From the NCBI GenBank assembly GCA_004525275.1, contig SPCO01000001.1:1-30926 (forward strand): a stretch of DNA of 30,926 nt, read 5' to 3'. Shown here in pieces: positions 1 through 9,388 of the stretch. The stretch is from Thermomicrobiales bacterium. GTDB taxonomy: Bacteria; Chloroflexota; Limnocylindria; Limnocylindrales; CSP1-4. The position numbers and the translations under genes are program-made. Every line of letters starts with the position of its first letter. The stretch's first letter is position 1. Under the pieces are notes generated by a model. It saw only the letters and a list, made by a program, of their open reading frames with translations, did not search any database and had not been told where the DNA came from.

Positions 1-24
1 CCTCAGCGGTCTCGGATCGCGACC

Positions 25-1005
25 TCAGTCGAGGGTGAAGTCGTCGGGGTCCTGGTAGCGACCGGTCCGCTGGAACTGGATCTGCATAAGGACGTCGTTG
101 AGCAGCGATGACGCCCCGAATCGGAACCAATACGCCGACATCCATCGCGGTCCGAGGGTCTCGTACAGGATCACCAGGTACTGGATCGCTTCCTTGGCCG
201 TGCGGATCCCACCGGCCGGCTTCATCCCGACCTGGCGGCCCGTGGAGCGCTCGAAGTCGCGGATCGCCTCGAGCATGACCAGGGTCACGGGCATCGTCGC
301 CGCGGGAGTGACCTTGCCGGTCGAAGTCTTGATGAAATCGGCACCGGCCGCCATCGCGAGCACGGAGGCGCGCCGGACGTTGTCGTAGGTCTCCAACTCG
401 CCAGTCTCCAGGATGACTTTGAGGTGGGCCGCGCCGGCGGCCTCCTTGATCTCGACGATCTCCTCGAAGACGGTCAGGTAGTCGCCCGACAGGAAGGCGC
501 CGCGATCGATGACCATGTCGACCTCATCGGCGCCGGCGCCGACGGCAGCCCGCGTCTCGAGCACCTTGACGTCCCGGAACGTCTGGCCGGATGGGAACCC
601 CGTCGCGACGCTGGCGACCTTGACCCGCGAGCCGCGGAGCGCGGCTTTGGCCTCGGCGACGAGAGCCGGGTAAACACAGATGGCGGCGACCGATGGGATG
701 GTCGGATCGCCGGGCTGGGGTCGCATCCCCTTGACGCACAGTGCCCGGATCTTGCCCGGGGTGTCTTTTCCTTCCAGGGTGGTCAGGTCCATCATCGAGA
801 TGGCGAGCTCCAGCGCCCACATCTTCGATGCCTTCTTGATAGAGCGCCGCTTGAGCGAGTCGACCCGCTCCTCGACCCCGACCTGATCGACCGCCGTCAC
901 CCGACCGAGCAGACTGCCGAGCGGCCCTGGTCGTCGGTCCCAAGCACGGATCAACGCATCGGCACGCTCGCGGGTGGCCGTATCAGGTCGTCGAGTGGCG
1001 GTCAT
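25..1005 (-). CDS. deoC: Deoxyribose-phosphate aldolase (DeoC, long form)
   Basis: Class I aldolase that reversibly splits 2-deoxyribose-5-phosphate into glyceraldehyde-3-phosphate and acetaldehyde in cytosolic deoxynucleoside catabolism. The TIM-barrel core is plain: the Schiff-base lysine lies in IKTSTGK (K226), the second active-site lysine in MKPAGGIR (K262), and an acidic DEVDMVID strand near residue 160. At 326 residues it is longer than the roughly 220-260 residue bacterial enzymes and resembles the long, DERA-like form. I chose the ATG at 1005 rather than the GTG at 1023 because a TATCCT hexamer (1015-1020) ends 9 nt before it, which fits a leaderless transcript and would leave the GTG outside the mRNA. 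It stands alone downstream of the peptidase gene on the same strand. No other deo genes are visible. Confidence 0.93.
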   Translation of the reverse strand: MTATRRPDTATRERADALIRAWDRRPGPLGSLLGRVTAVDQVGVEERVDSLKRRSIKKASKMWALELAISMMDLTTLEGKDTPGKIRALCVKGMRPQPGDPTIPSVAAICVYPALVAEAKAALRGSRVKVASVATGFPSGQTFRDVKVLETRAAVGAGADEVDMVIDRGAFLSGDYLTVFEEIVEIKEAAGAAHLKVILETGELETYDNVRRASVLAMAAGADFIKTSTGKVTPAATMPVTLVMLEAIRDFERSTGRQVGMKPAGGIRTAKEAIQYLVILYETLGPRWMSAYWFRFGASSLLNDVLMQIQFQRTGRYQDPDDFTLD

Positions 1006-1014
1006 GGGAGGGAG

Positions 1015-1020
1015 AGGATA
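1015..1020 (-). promoter_or_regulatory. -10-like hexamer of deoC
   Basis: TATCCT on the minus strand ends 9 nt before the ATG at 1005, one of a recurring set of such elements in this window. No convincing -35 is visible. Confidence 0.5.
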
Positions 1021-1061
1021 CACCTCGATCCGGCCGTGTCGAGCGGACCGGTTTCGCTCCC

Positions 1062-3224
1062 CTATCGCCCGCCGCGAACCCTGGGGAGCGGTGGCAGCCG
1101 GTGGCGGCCGTCGATCAGGAAGTGCCGGAACCAGTCCTCCACGACGTGCAGATTCTCGACCCGCCGGAACGGGGTCCCTGAGCGGGTCAACTCGTGGGTC
1201 TCCTCTGGTACTCGGAGGAGCCTGACCGGCCGGCGCATCGAGCGGAGGACGGTGAAGAGGGCCTCTCCCTGGGCGATAGTCGTACGGATATCCCGCTCGG
1301 AGTGCTGGATGAGCAGCGGCGTCCGGATCCGGTCGGCATAGGTGATCGGCGAGATCTCGCGGAAGTACTCGGGATCTCCCCAGGGCGTCGCGTCGAACTC
1401 AAGCTTGGCCCAGTCGCCACCCGAGATATCGCCGGTCGTGAACAGGACGCCCATATCGCTGACCGAACGGCAGGTCATCGCCGCTCGGAATCGGTCATCG
1501 TGACCGATGATCCAGTTCGTGAGGTAGCCCCCGTATGAGCCTCCGGTGACACCCAATCGATCCGGGTCGGCCAGGCCCTCGGCGACAAGCGAATCCACCC
1601 CGGCCAGCACGTCGCGCATCGGGCCCGGACCCCAGTCACGATGGTTCGCGTCGTTGAAACTCTGTCCATAGCCTTCCGAACCACGTGGGTTGCAGTAGAA
1701 CACCCCGATCCCGGCTGCGGCCAGGATCTGGAACTCCCACATCGGCGCCCAGCCATAGAACGCGTGCGGCCCGCCGTGGATCTGGACGACCAGCGGTCGG
1801 GCCCCGCCGGCGACGGGCAGCAGCCAGCCCTGGATGTCGTGGCCGTCGAGGGTCACGTGCCGCTCCACGGGCTCGACGAGCGCGAGATCGGCCATGACGT
1901 CCGCGTTGAGCGCCGTCAGGCGCAGTGGTTTGGATGCGGTCGTCGCCCTGGCCTTCGACTTTCCCGACGCGCTGTCGAGCAGCCACAGGTCGGGCAGCGC
2001 GGTCGCTGAAGAGCGAAGGTAGGCGAGGCGCATGCCGCTCGAGCCCTCTTCGCTCCCTGGAACCGCGTGCCATCCGGAAATGTAGTGGTGACCCTTGGTC
2101 AGTCGCTCCAACCGGCCATCGGCAACGGCGATCCGCCAGAGCTCGTAGGCGCCGTCGATCGGGGCGCTGAAGTGAAGCCCCCGTCCACCCCTCGAAGGAA
2201 TGAGCGTGGCGCCGGCGCTGGGCGCCACGTCGCTGCTCATCGAAGCTCCGGGCATCAGATCGTACTCGGCCGACAGGTTGCGACCGCCGTCCGGTCGCGC
2301 ATCGGATCCGTCGGCGGCGAACAGCCAGATGTCATTGCGACTGCCCGCACCACCTTCGAGCCGGTGACCAAGGGCCGCGATCGCCTGTCCGTCGGGCAGC
2401 CAGGTCGGTGCCGAGAACACCGACCTCGGACCGCTGGTGATCGCCCTGACGCCGCGCTTCCTGACATCCACGACGTACAGGTCGAGACGCTCGGGTCGGA
2501 GGTCCGCATCGCGTCGACGGTTCGAGGCGAACGCGATCGAACGGCCGTCCGGCGACCAGGCGGGCGCCTTATCGGAGACGCGTCCGTCGGTCAGCCTCGA
2601 TGCGCTGCCCGTCGCCACCTCGACGAGCCAGAGATGGCCGATCCGGTCGTAGGTGAAGCCCTCACCGTTGAGCATGTAGTTGAGTCGGTCGATGAACCGA
2701 AAGTCGGATGGCGGCGGTGCGGCGCGATCACGGCTACGCTCGATCCGCCGCAGCCGATCATCCTCGGTCTGGGTCGCTCCGTGCGAGGTGCTTACGACGA
2801 CGAGCCTTGCTCCATCGGGCGACCACTCGAACCCATCGACGCCGCGGGGCAGATCGGTCAGCCGCCGTGCTTCGCCCCCGTCCAGCGGGAGCAGGTAGAC
2901 CTGAGCGCCGTCCTCCCGGTCCTTCGCCCGCCGGTCGGCGTGGGTCGGACCTGCCTCCACGATGGAGCGCCGATCCGAGATGAAGGCAAGCGACTGGCCG
3001 TCCGGGGCGAAGCGCGGGTGCACGTCGTGGTTTGCGCCGAGTGTCAGCTGGCGAGGTTCGGCCTGCCCTTCCGTGTCGACCAGCCACAGGGCGTGACGGT
3101 AGCCGTTCGAGCCCGGGGCCACGGTCTGGAGGGTGACCACGGCCAGACGGCCATCGGGCGACAGCCGCGGCTCAGTCGCGACCCTGAGGCGGTACAGGTC
3201 GTCTGGTCGGGGGGCGCGTGGCAC
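1062..3224 (-). CDS. S9 family serine peptidase (acylaminoacyl-peptidase / dipeptidyl aminopeptidase type)
   Basis: Prolyl-oligopeptidase-family peptidase of 720 residues, expected to act on oligopeptides. The N-terminal ~430 residues show repeated propeller-like motifs of the type 'xxPxWSPDGRxIAF' (TolB/WD40-like blades). The C-terminal part is an alpha/beta hydrolase: nucleophile S563 in GGSYGG, D645 in HSERDIR and H677 in ETHELTRSG complete the catalytic triad, and an HGGPH oxyanion motif lies upstream. No signal peptide is visible, so it is probably cytosolic. The GTG start at 3224 is supported by GGAGGA six nt upstream, and a TAGACT hexamer (3255-3260) sits 30 nt upstream, so this gene has a short leader with a ribosome binding site. 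It diverges from the ligase-like gene across 57 bp. Substrate specificity cannot be told from the sequence. Confidence 0.92.
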   Translation of the reverse strand: MPRAPRPDDLYRLRVATEPRLSPDGRLAVVTLQTVAPGSNGYRHALWLVDTEGQAEPRQLTLGANHDVHPRFAPDGQSLAFISDRRSIVEAGPTHADRRAKDREDGAQVYLLPLDGGEARRLTDLPRGVDGFEWSPDGARLVVVSTSHGATQTEDDRLRRIERSRDRAAPPPSDFRFIDRLNYMLNGEGFTYDRIGHLWLVEVATGSASRLTDGRVSDKAPAWSPDGRSIAFASNRRRDADLRPERLDLYVVDVRKRGVRAITSGPRSVFSAPTWLPDGQAIAALGHRLEGGAGSRNDIWLFAADGSDARPDGGRNLSAEYDLMPGASMSSDVAPSAGATLIPSRGGRGLHFSAPIDGAYELWRIAVADGRLERLTKGHHYISGWHAVPGSEEGSSGMRLAYLRSSATALPDLWLLDSASGKSKARATTASKPLRLTALNADVMADLALVEPVERHVTLDGHDIQGWLLPVAGGARPLVVQIHGGPHAFYGWAPMWEFQILAAAGIGVFYCNPRGSEGYGQSFNDANHRDWGPGPMRDVLAGVDSLVAEGLADPDRLGVTGGSYGGYLTNWIIGHDDRFRAAMTCRSVSDMGVLFTTGDISGGDWAKLEFDATPWGDPEYFREISPITYADRIRTPLLIQHSERDIRTTIAQGEALFTVLRSMRRPVRLLRVPEETHELTRSGTPFRRVENLHVVEDWFRHFLIDGRHRLPPLPRVRGGR

Positions 3225-3254
3225 AGGCGATCCTCCATCGGTCGGGACGCTTCC

Positions 3255-3272
3255 AGTCTAGCGGGCTACCAT
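3255..3272. promoter_or_regulatory. Divergent promoter region with two -10-like hexamers
   Basis: TAGACT on the minus strand (3255-3260) serves the peptidase gene, and TACCAT on the plus strand (3267-3272) ends 9 nt before the ATG at 3282. The two elements lie 6 bp apart, so the two promoters may compete for RNA polymerase. No clear -35 is visible. Confidence 0.45.
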
Positions 3273-3281
3273 CGGGGGACG

Positions 3282-4019
3282 ATGGCCGACCAGCTCTCGC
3301 TGCTCCTCGAGGCCGACCGACTGCCCGATCTTCCGGACCTGCGGCCGATGCTTCCGCGGTCGTTGCCGGCGCCGTTCGACTCCGATGCGCACCTGTTCGA
3401 GCCATGGTGGGGCGGCGAACGGGCCGTCGTCTCGATCGGACCGGCCGATACCGAAGGGAGTGGACAGGTCGTCATCCGCGATGCCGCGGGCGTTGATCGA
3501 TCCAGCGTGTTTCCCGAATTGGCCGGTCTGGCGGTCCGAGTGGCGGCTCGGTCGGCCATCCTCGACGGCGAGCTCGTCGTCGTTGATCCCGCGGGTCGGG
3601 CGGACGCCGCTGCGCTCCGGCGACGGCTGGCCGGCGAACCCGGGCGACCGGTGGCCTTCCTTGCCTTCGACCTGCTCCATATCGACGGTCGATCGATGCT
3701 GTCGCAACCCCTGGTCCGCCGACGCGAAGCCCTTCGAAAGGTGCTTCGGCCGGGAGACGAGGTCGTGGCCGTGCCGGCCATCGCCACCGAAGGAGTGGCG
3801 CTCTACGACGCCGTCGTCGCGCAGGGCGTGGCCGGGATCCTGGCCCGACAGCGATCGAGCCCGTACCTGCCCGGAGTCCGGAGTCGGTTGTGGCGGTTCA
3901 TCGGCTCGACGCCGAGCGAGCCTGGGCTGGATGCCGTTGGATCGACAGACGACGAACCCAACGCGGGCGCGGGACCGGTCCTGGCTCTGATCAGCCGCCT
4001 GCCGTTCGACGACATCTGA
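3282..4019 (+). CDS. Degenerate ATP-dependent DNA-ligase-like adenylation domain protein (catalytic lysines lost)
   Basis: A 245-residue protein that aligns by eye along its whole length with the LigD/ATP-dependent DNA ligase nucleotidyltransferase domain. Retained parts are FPEL (77-80), motif III ILDGELVVVD (D95, G96, E97), AFDLLHIDG (128-136) and SPYLPGVRS (193-201). The catalytic motifs are broken. Motif I, normally KxDG, reads WWGG (42-45), so the AMP-accepting lysine is tryptophan and its aspartate is glycine. Motif IV, normally EGxxxK, reads AGILAR (184-189). The motif V lysines are replaced in WRFIG (204-208). There is no OB-fold domain. It should therefore not form a ligase-AMP intermediate, though nucleotide or DNA binding may remain. 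The frame is intact and starts behind its own -10-like element, so it does not look like a decaying pseudogene. Function unknown. Confidence 0.8.
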   Translation: MADQLSLLLEADRLPDLPDLRPMLPRSLPAPFDSDAHLFEPWWGGERAVVSIGPADTEGSGQVVIRDAAGVDRSSVFPELAGLAVRVAARSAILDGELVVVDPAGRADAAALRRRLAGEPGRPVAFLAFDLLHIDGRSMLSQPLVRRREALRKVLRPGDEVVAVPAIATEGVALYDAVVAQGVAGILARQRSSPYLPGVRSRLWRFIGSTPSEPGLDAVGSTDDEPNAGAGPVLALISRLPFDDI

Positions 4020-4026
4020 CCCGCGG

Positions 4027-5342
4027 TCAGGCTCGGCGCGCCGCCGTGACAAAGGCTCGAAGCCCCGGACGCTGGCCGTACAGGAGCACCCCGGCAGCGT
4101 ACATCCGGGTCGCGATGACGGCCACGACGCCGATAGCCGCGATCAGCAACCCGATCGATAGGACGAGCTCCCATGGCTCGACCGCGGACACCATCACCCG
4201 GGCAAGCATGACGAATGGACTGAATGGTGGAAGCAGGGAGGCCAAGGTCACGATCGTCCCACTGCCGCCACCGAGCGCGACGATGGCGATCAGGTAACCG
4301 GCCATGGCCACCAGGCTGAGTGGCAGCGACAACGTCTGCAGATCATCCGGCCGGCTGACGAACGAGCCCATCGCGGCGTAGATCAGGGCAAACAGCGCGA
4401 ACCCGAGGAGGAAGAAGAGGCCATACCCGAGCAGCAATCCAGCTGTCAGTCCACCCAGGGGCGCCCCGGAAATCCAGTCGGGCCCCAGCAGGGCCGAGGC
4501 GATCCGATCCTGGAACGCGAGCAGGATCAGCGCCGGCAGGGCGATCATGGCGTATTGGGTCAGACCTGCCGACCCGATACCGACGACCTTGCCGGCCAGC
4601 ATCTGACGTGGGGAGGCGGCGCTGATCATCAGCTCCATGACCCGGCTGCTCTTCTCCGAGGCGACGCCGGTGGCCACCCACATCCCATAGATGATGATCG
4701 AGATCAGCAGCAGGATGACGAAGACGATCCCGAGCAGATATCGACTGGCGGCCTGGCGGATGTCGAGCGGCGCGCCGCCATCCGTCGCGGTATTGATCGA
4801 CTCGACCGTGTAGGTCGGCGTCACGAATGGAGCGAGTGCCCCGCTCGGCACCCTGGAACTCCAGTCGAGGACACCCACGCCGAACGCGGCCACGCTGAGG
4901 ATCTGGCTGCGCGCGCTGGTCGGTCCCTCGGCGGTTCGCAGCCTGACATCGACGCCCCCGTTGGCCTGGCGCTCGACGAGCATGATCCCCGCGACGAGAC
5001 CCCTGGACAGCAGTGCCTCGGTGGTCTCGGGGTCCGAGCCGATCTCGAGCTGGTAGGGCCGCTGCCAGGTCGCGAGATCGACCCCGGCCGGCGGGCTGTT
5101 GAGCAGTGACTCCGCCACGGCGAGGGCCCGCGTGCCGAGCTCGGCGTCGCTCGAAATGACGACCAGCCGAGAGACACTCTGCCGGTCGATCAGCCTGACC
5201 CCGATGGGTGCGATGGCCACCATCATGGCCAGAACCGCGAGCAGGATGGTCGAGACGATGAACAGCGGGCTACGCGTGCGGTCACGATATTCGCGGCGCG
5301 CGATGATGCCGGCGTTGGGCAGCAGCGGGTCGCGACGGCGCA

Positions 5343-5343
<1 letters not shown>
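4027..5343 (-). CDS. ABC-2 type transporter permease (NatB/YhaP-like)
   Basis: Membrane subunit of an ABC exporter, 438 residues. A basic N-terminus precedes one membrane segment (about 27-47), followed by a ~150-residue extracytoplasmic domain and a C-terminal cluster of about five to six membrane segments (about 200-425). The cytosolic loop SEKSSRVMELMISAASPRQ followed by MLAGKVVG is the hallmark of the NatB/ABC-2 family. Its ATG overlaps the stop of the ATPase gene by one base (TGATG), so the two are translationally coupled and form one transporter. NatAB-type systems export sodium or other small compounds, but the substrate here cannot be inferred. Only 7 bp separate its stop from that of the convergent ligase-like gene. 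Confidence 0.9.
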
Positions 5344-6311
<968 letters not shown>

Positions 6312-6317
6312 CCTCGG

Positions 6318-6323
6318 AGGATA
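6318..6323 (-). promoter_or_regulatory. -10-like hexamer of the ABC exporter operon
   Basis: TATCCT on the minus strand ends 6 nt before the GTG start at 6311. It lies inside the 21-bp gap after the P-type ATPase gene. Confidence 0.5.
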
Positions 6324-6332
6324 ACTTGGAAT

Positions 6333-8879
6333 TCAGGCGACCCATGTCCGACCGGTGGCTGTGCGCACCACTTCCGCGACCAGGGCCGGTGCCAGCGCGA
6401 TGGCCGCAACGACCGCCCATTCGGAAAGATCGAGCGGCGAAGCCCTGAACGCATCGGCCAGGATCGGAACGACCGGGATCATGGCCTGGACGAGGATCAC
6501 CACGATGCCGGCCAGCAGGAGGAAGAGGTTCGGCGGCAATCGATGGAAGGGGATCCGGAGGCTTCGGTTGGCGTTGGCCCGGACGGCCTGGGCGACGACG
6601 AGGACCGTGTACGCCAGCCACCGGGTGTGGTCGTCCGAGCCCGGGTCGCTGGCCATCACGACCAGCGCGGCGATCGCGCTGAACCCGCCGGCCACCGCGA
6701 TCCGACCAAGCAGGGGGCTGGTCAGAAGCGGCACACCGCGTCGTCTGGGCGGCCGTTGCATGAGGTCGGGCTCGGCCTTCTCCAGCTCGAACGCGACCGA
6801 GGTCGACACGTCGATGAATAACTCGACCCACAGGATCTGAAGCGGAAACAAGGGCTGGCTGAAGCCATACACGGTGGCGATGAGGATGAAACCCAATAAC
6901 GCGACATGGGTGGAGATGATGAAGACGAGACCCTTCTGCACGTTGTCGACGATCCGCCGGCCCTCGGCCAGGCCGTACATCAGGGTGGCAAAGGAGTCGT
7001 CGCCGAGGACCAGATCGGCGGCCTCCTTGGCGACCCCGGTACCGGAGCCCATCGCGACCGCGACATCCGCCCCGTGGAGCGCGGAGGCGTCATTGATGCC
7101 GTCGCCACTGACCGCGACCGTGCGACCGGCCGCGCGGGCCAGACGAACCAGACGCTCTTTCTGATCCGGTGCCGAGCGGGCGACGATCTGGAGGTCGTCC
7201 AGTTCGCTCGTCAGCCGGGCGTCGTCCCAGGCCGCGATCTCCTCGCCGACGACCACCCGGTCACGATCCAATCCGGCGGCAGCAGCGACCGCCCCGGCGG
7301 TCAGCGGGTGATCGCCGGTCACGATGACGACCTCGATACCCGCCCTTCTCGCGGTCTGGAGCGCCTCGCGGATCCCTTCGCGGAGTGGGTCTGCAAAACC
7401 GATCAGGCCTCGGAGCAGCCAGGGTCCGCCCTCGCGGCGCCTCGCCAGGCCGACGAGTCGTTCCCCGGTGGCCGTGCTCGCCTCGACGAGCGCGACCCAG
7501 GCGTTCGCTTCCCGCGGGTCGGGGGCCGCCATGGCCAGGACCTCCTCGGGCGCACCGATCGCCAATTCGTCGATGCCGTCCGGTCCGCGACCCCGAGTGA
7601 TCGACATCCGCCGCCCATCCTCGACCGGGATCGAGCCCAGGAGGTCGGCCGGATCAAGCGACGGATCGCCACCGGCATCCTCGACTGCCCGGATGAGCGC
7701 AGCCGTGAACGACCCCGGCGCCGTGCCTTCGGCGCGCACCCATGCGTCATCCTCGGCACGAAGCCCCTCACCGAGGATCACCAGCCGGGCCGCACCGGAC
7801 AACGTCCCGCTCAGATCACGAACCGAGGCGACGTCCAGCCGATTGCGGGTCAACGTCCCGGTCTTGTCCGTGATGATCAGATCGACCGCGCCGAGCGTCT
7901 CCTCGGCATTGAGCCGCCGGACGAGAACGTCGCGACGAAGGAGCCGATACGCGCCGAGCCCGAGGATGACGGCCAGAAGGACGAGCGGCTCCTCGGGGAT
8001 CGCGGCGATCGCGACGGAGATCCCGGCGAGCAGATTCGCGCCGGCATCCTCACCTCTCGCGAAGCCGATCCCGACGACGTAGATGATGAGTCCGATGGCC
8101 AGAACGAACAGGATCCGGACCAGGCGGTCGAATTCGGCCTGGATCGGAGAGCGACGTCGCTCGACAGTGCCAAGTCCGGTGGCAATCCGACCCACCTCCG
8201 ATGCCCGGCCGGTCGCGATCACGACGCCTTCACCGCGACCGCCCACGACGCTCGTCCCGCCATAGGCCAGAGCCCGTCGATCGGCCAGTGGTGCTGTGGC
8301 TCGGTCGGGCTCCAGGAGCCCGACCTCGGGGATCGATTCGCCGGTCAAGGCGCTCCGATCGATAAGCAGTCGGTCGGCTCGGAGCAGTCGGAGATCGGCG
8401 GGCACGATGTCGCCGGCCCGGAGGAGCACGATGTCGCCCGGGACCAGACCGATCGACGGTACGTCCTCGACCGCCCCGTCGCGTCGGGCCCGGGCCGTTG
8501 GAGCCGACGCCTCGCGAAGGGCGTCCAGCGCTCGCTCGCTCCGAAAACTGGTCACGACGTCGGCGGCGACGATCGGGATGAGCGCGAGCAGGACAAGCAG
8601 CCCATCGCGAATCTCTCCGATCAGGACCGCCAGTACGCCGGAACCGATGAGCAGGATCAGGAACGGCTCTCTGAGCACCCCCAGGATCAATCGCAGGACC
8701 GAGGTCCGCTGCGCTGCTTCAAGCTCGTTCGGCCCCGCCGCTATCGCCCGCCGCGCGACCTCGGACGACGACAGACCGACGGCGCGCTCAACCCGGAACG
8801 CGCGCTCCACCTCGGCCGCGGGTGTTGCGTGGGCCGTCGCCGCGGTGGAGACCCACGACGCCGACTGGTCGGTCGTCAT
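6333..8879 (-). CDS. P-type cation-transporting ATPase (P2-like, PEEP variant)
   Basis: Membrane cation pump of 848 residues. It has an N-terminal cation-ATPase domain (about 20-85), the actuator loop with LTGES, the phosphorylation site DKTGTLT (D338), and the hinge GDGIND with about six membrane segments after it. The M4 ion-site motif reads IPEEPLVLLAVILGLGAYR instead of the PEGLP of SERCA-like pumps. Together with ELFIDVSTSVAFELE and the RPPR motif this places it in the bacterial 'PEEFP' group of P2-like ATPases, whose ion is not established. I chose the ATG at 8879 because the conserved N-terminal domain begins there; the open frame further upstream is only the antisense of the DUF971 gene. 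It diverges from DUF971 across 36 bp, with CATCAT (8887-8892) 7 nt upstream. Confidence 0.92.
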   Translation of the reverse strand: MTTDQSASWVSTAATAHATPAAEVERAFRVERAVGLSSSEVARRAIAAGPNELEAAQRTSVLRLILGVLREPFLILLIGSGVLAVLIGEIRDGLLVLLALIPIVAADVVTSFRSERALDALREASAPTARARRDGAVEDVPSIGLVPGDIVLLRAGDIVPADLRLLRADRLLIDRSALTGESIPEVGLLEPDRATAPLADRRALAYGGTSVVGGRGEGVVIATGRASEVGRIATGLGTVERRRSPIQAEFDRLVRILFVLAIGLIIYVVGIGFARGEDAGANLLAGISVAIAAIPEEPLVLLAVILGLGAYRLLRRDVLVRRLNAEETLGAVDLIITDKTGTLTRNRLDVASVRDLSGTLSGAARLVILGEGLRAEDDAWVRAEGTAPGSFTAALIRAVEDAGGDPSLDPADLLGSIPVEDGRRMSITRGRGPDGIDELAIGAPEEVLAMAAPDPREANAWVALVEASTATGERLVGLARRREGGPWLLRGLIGFADPLREGIREALQTARRAGIEVVIVTGDHPLTAGAVAAAAGLDRDRVVVGEEIAAWDDARLTSELDDLQIVARSAPDQKERLVRLARAAGRTVAVSGDGINDASALHGADVAVAMGSGTGVAKEAADLVLGDDSFATLMYGLAEGRRIVDNVQKGLVFIISTHVALLGFILIATVYGFSQPLFPLQILWVELFIDVSTSVAFELEKAEPDLMQRPPRRRGVPLLTSPLLGRIAVAGGFSAIAALVVMASDPGSDDHTRWLAYTVLVVAQAVRANANRSLRIPFHRLPPNLFLLLAGIVVILVQAMIPVVPILADAFRASPLDLSEWAVVAAIALAPALVAEVVRTATGRTWVA

Positions 8880-8886
8880 ACCGTCA

Positions 8887-8908
8887 ATGATGGCCGAAGG
8901 GGTACGAT
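8887..8908. promoter_or_regulatory. Divergent promoter region, P-type ATPase and DUF971
   Basis: TACGAT on the plus strand (8903-8908) ends 7 nt before the DUF971 ATG. CATCAT on the minus strand (8887-8892) ends 7 nt before the ATPase ATG. All control sequence must fit in the 36-bp gap or extend into the opposite gene. Confidence 0.45.
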
Positions 8909-8915
8909 CGATGTC

Positions 8916-9293
8916 ATGAACGGTACGACGCCGCTGACGATCCATGCTGATCGCGCCGCGGGCAGCCTGATGATCACCTGGGACGATGGCCATACGACCG
9001 AATACGACGCGGTCGCGCTGCGCTGGCTGTGTCCGTGCGCGTTCTGCCGCGGCGAGGCCGGGATGCCGGGCTGGCTGGATAGTGCTCCGACGCTGACCGA
9101 CGAGCAGACCCGACTCGTGGACGTGGCGATGGTCGGCGGCTACGCGATCGCGCCAAGCTGGGCGGACGGTCATCACACGGGCTACTACACGTTCACGATG
9201 CTCCGCGATCGATGCGGTTGCGAAGCGTGCCTCGCCGACAAGGCCGAGGCTGTCGTGATCCCGGCCCCGGACCGTCATGCGGAGCACGCCTGA
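8916..9293 (+). CDS. DUF971 family protein with two CxCxxC clusters
   Basis: A 125-residue protein of the DUF971 / gamma-butyrobetaine-hydroxylase N-terminal-like family. The N-terminal beta-rich part (LTIHADRAAGSLMITWDDGH) and the core ALRWLCPCAFC, then VGGYAIAPSWADGHHTGYYT, match that family. Six cysteines sit in two CxCxxC motifs, LCPCAFC and RCGCEAC, near residues 40 and 105, which suggests a bound zinc ion or an iron-sulfur centre. DUF971 domains often accompany Fe-S handling proteins such as Mrp/ApbC, but no such gene is nearby, so a role there is only a family-level suggestion. It is cytosolic with no signal peptide. The ATG at 8916 is supported by the TACGAT hexamer 7 nt upstream. Confidence 0.85.
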   Translation: MNGTTPLTIHADRAAGSLMITWDDGHTTEYDAVALRWLCPCAFCRGEAGMPGWLDSAPTLTDEQTRLVDVAMVGGYAIAPSWADGHHTGYYTFTMLRDRCGCEACLADKAEAVVIPAPDRHAEHA

Positions 9294-9319
9294 CCGCGGG
9301 TCCTCCGTTCGGGCCATGC

Positions 9320-9325
9320 TATCCT
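9320..9325 (+). promoter_or_regulatory. -10-like hexamer upstream of ppk1
   Basis: TATCCT lies 63 nt before the ppk1 ATG, just after the DUF971 stop. Unlike most unit starts here, ppk1 would then have a leader of about 55-60 nt, with GGAGAAAG at 9368-9375 as a distant ribosome-binding-like site. Confidence 0.4.
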
Positions 9326-9388
9326 CGCTGGCCGGTCCGAACGCCGCATGACACTGACCTACCCGCCGGAGAAAGACCCACGATCCCG

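Noticed and set aside
2067..3281. Long plus-strand open frame in phase with the ligase-like gene
   Set aside because: It is antisense to the S9 peptidase and has no conserved motif. The ligase-like similarity begins only after the ATG at 3282.
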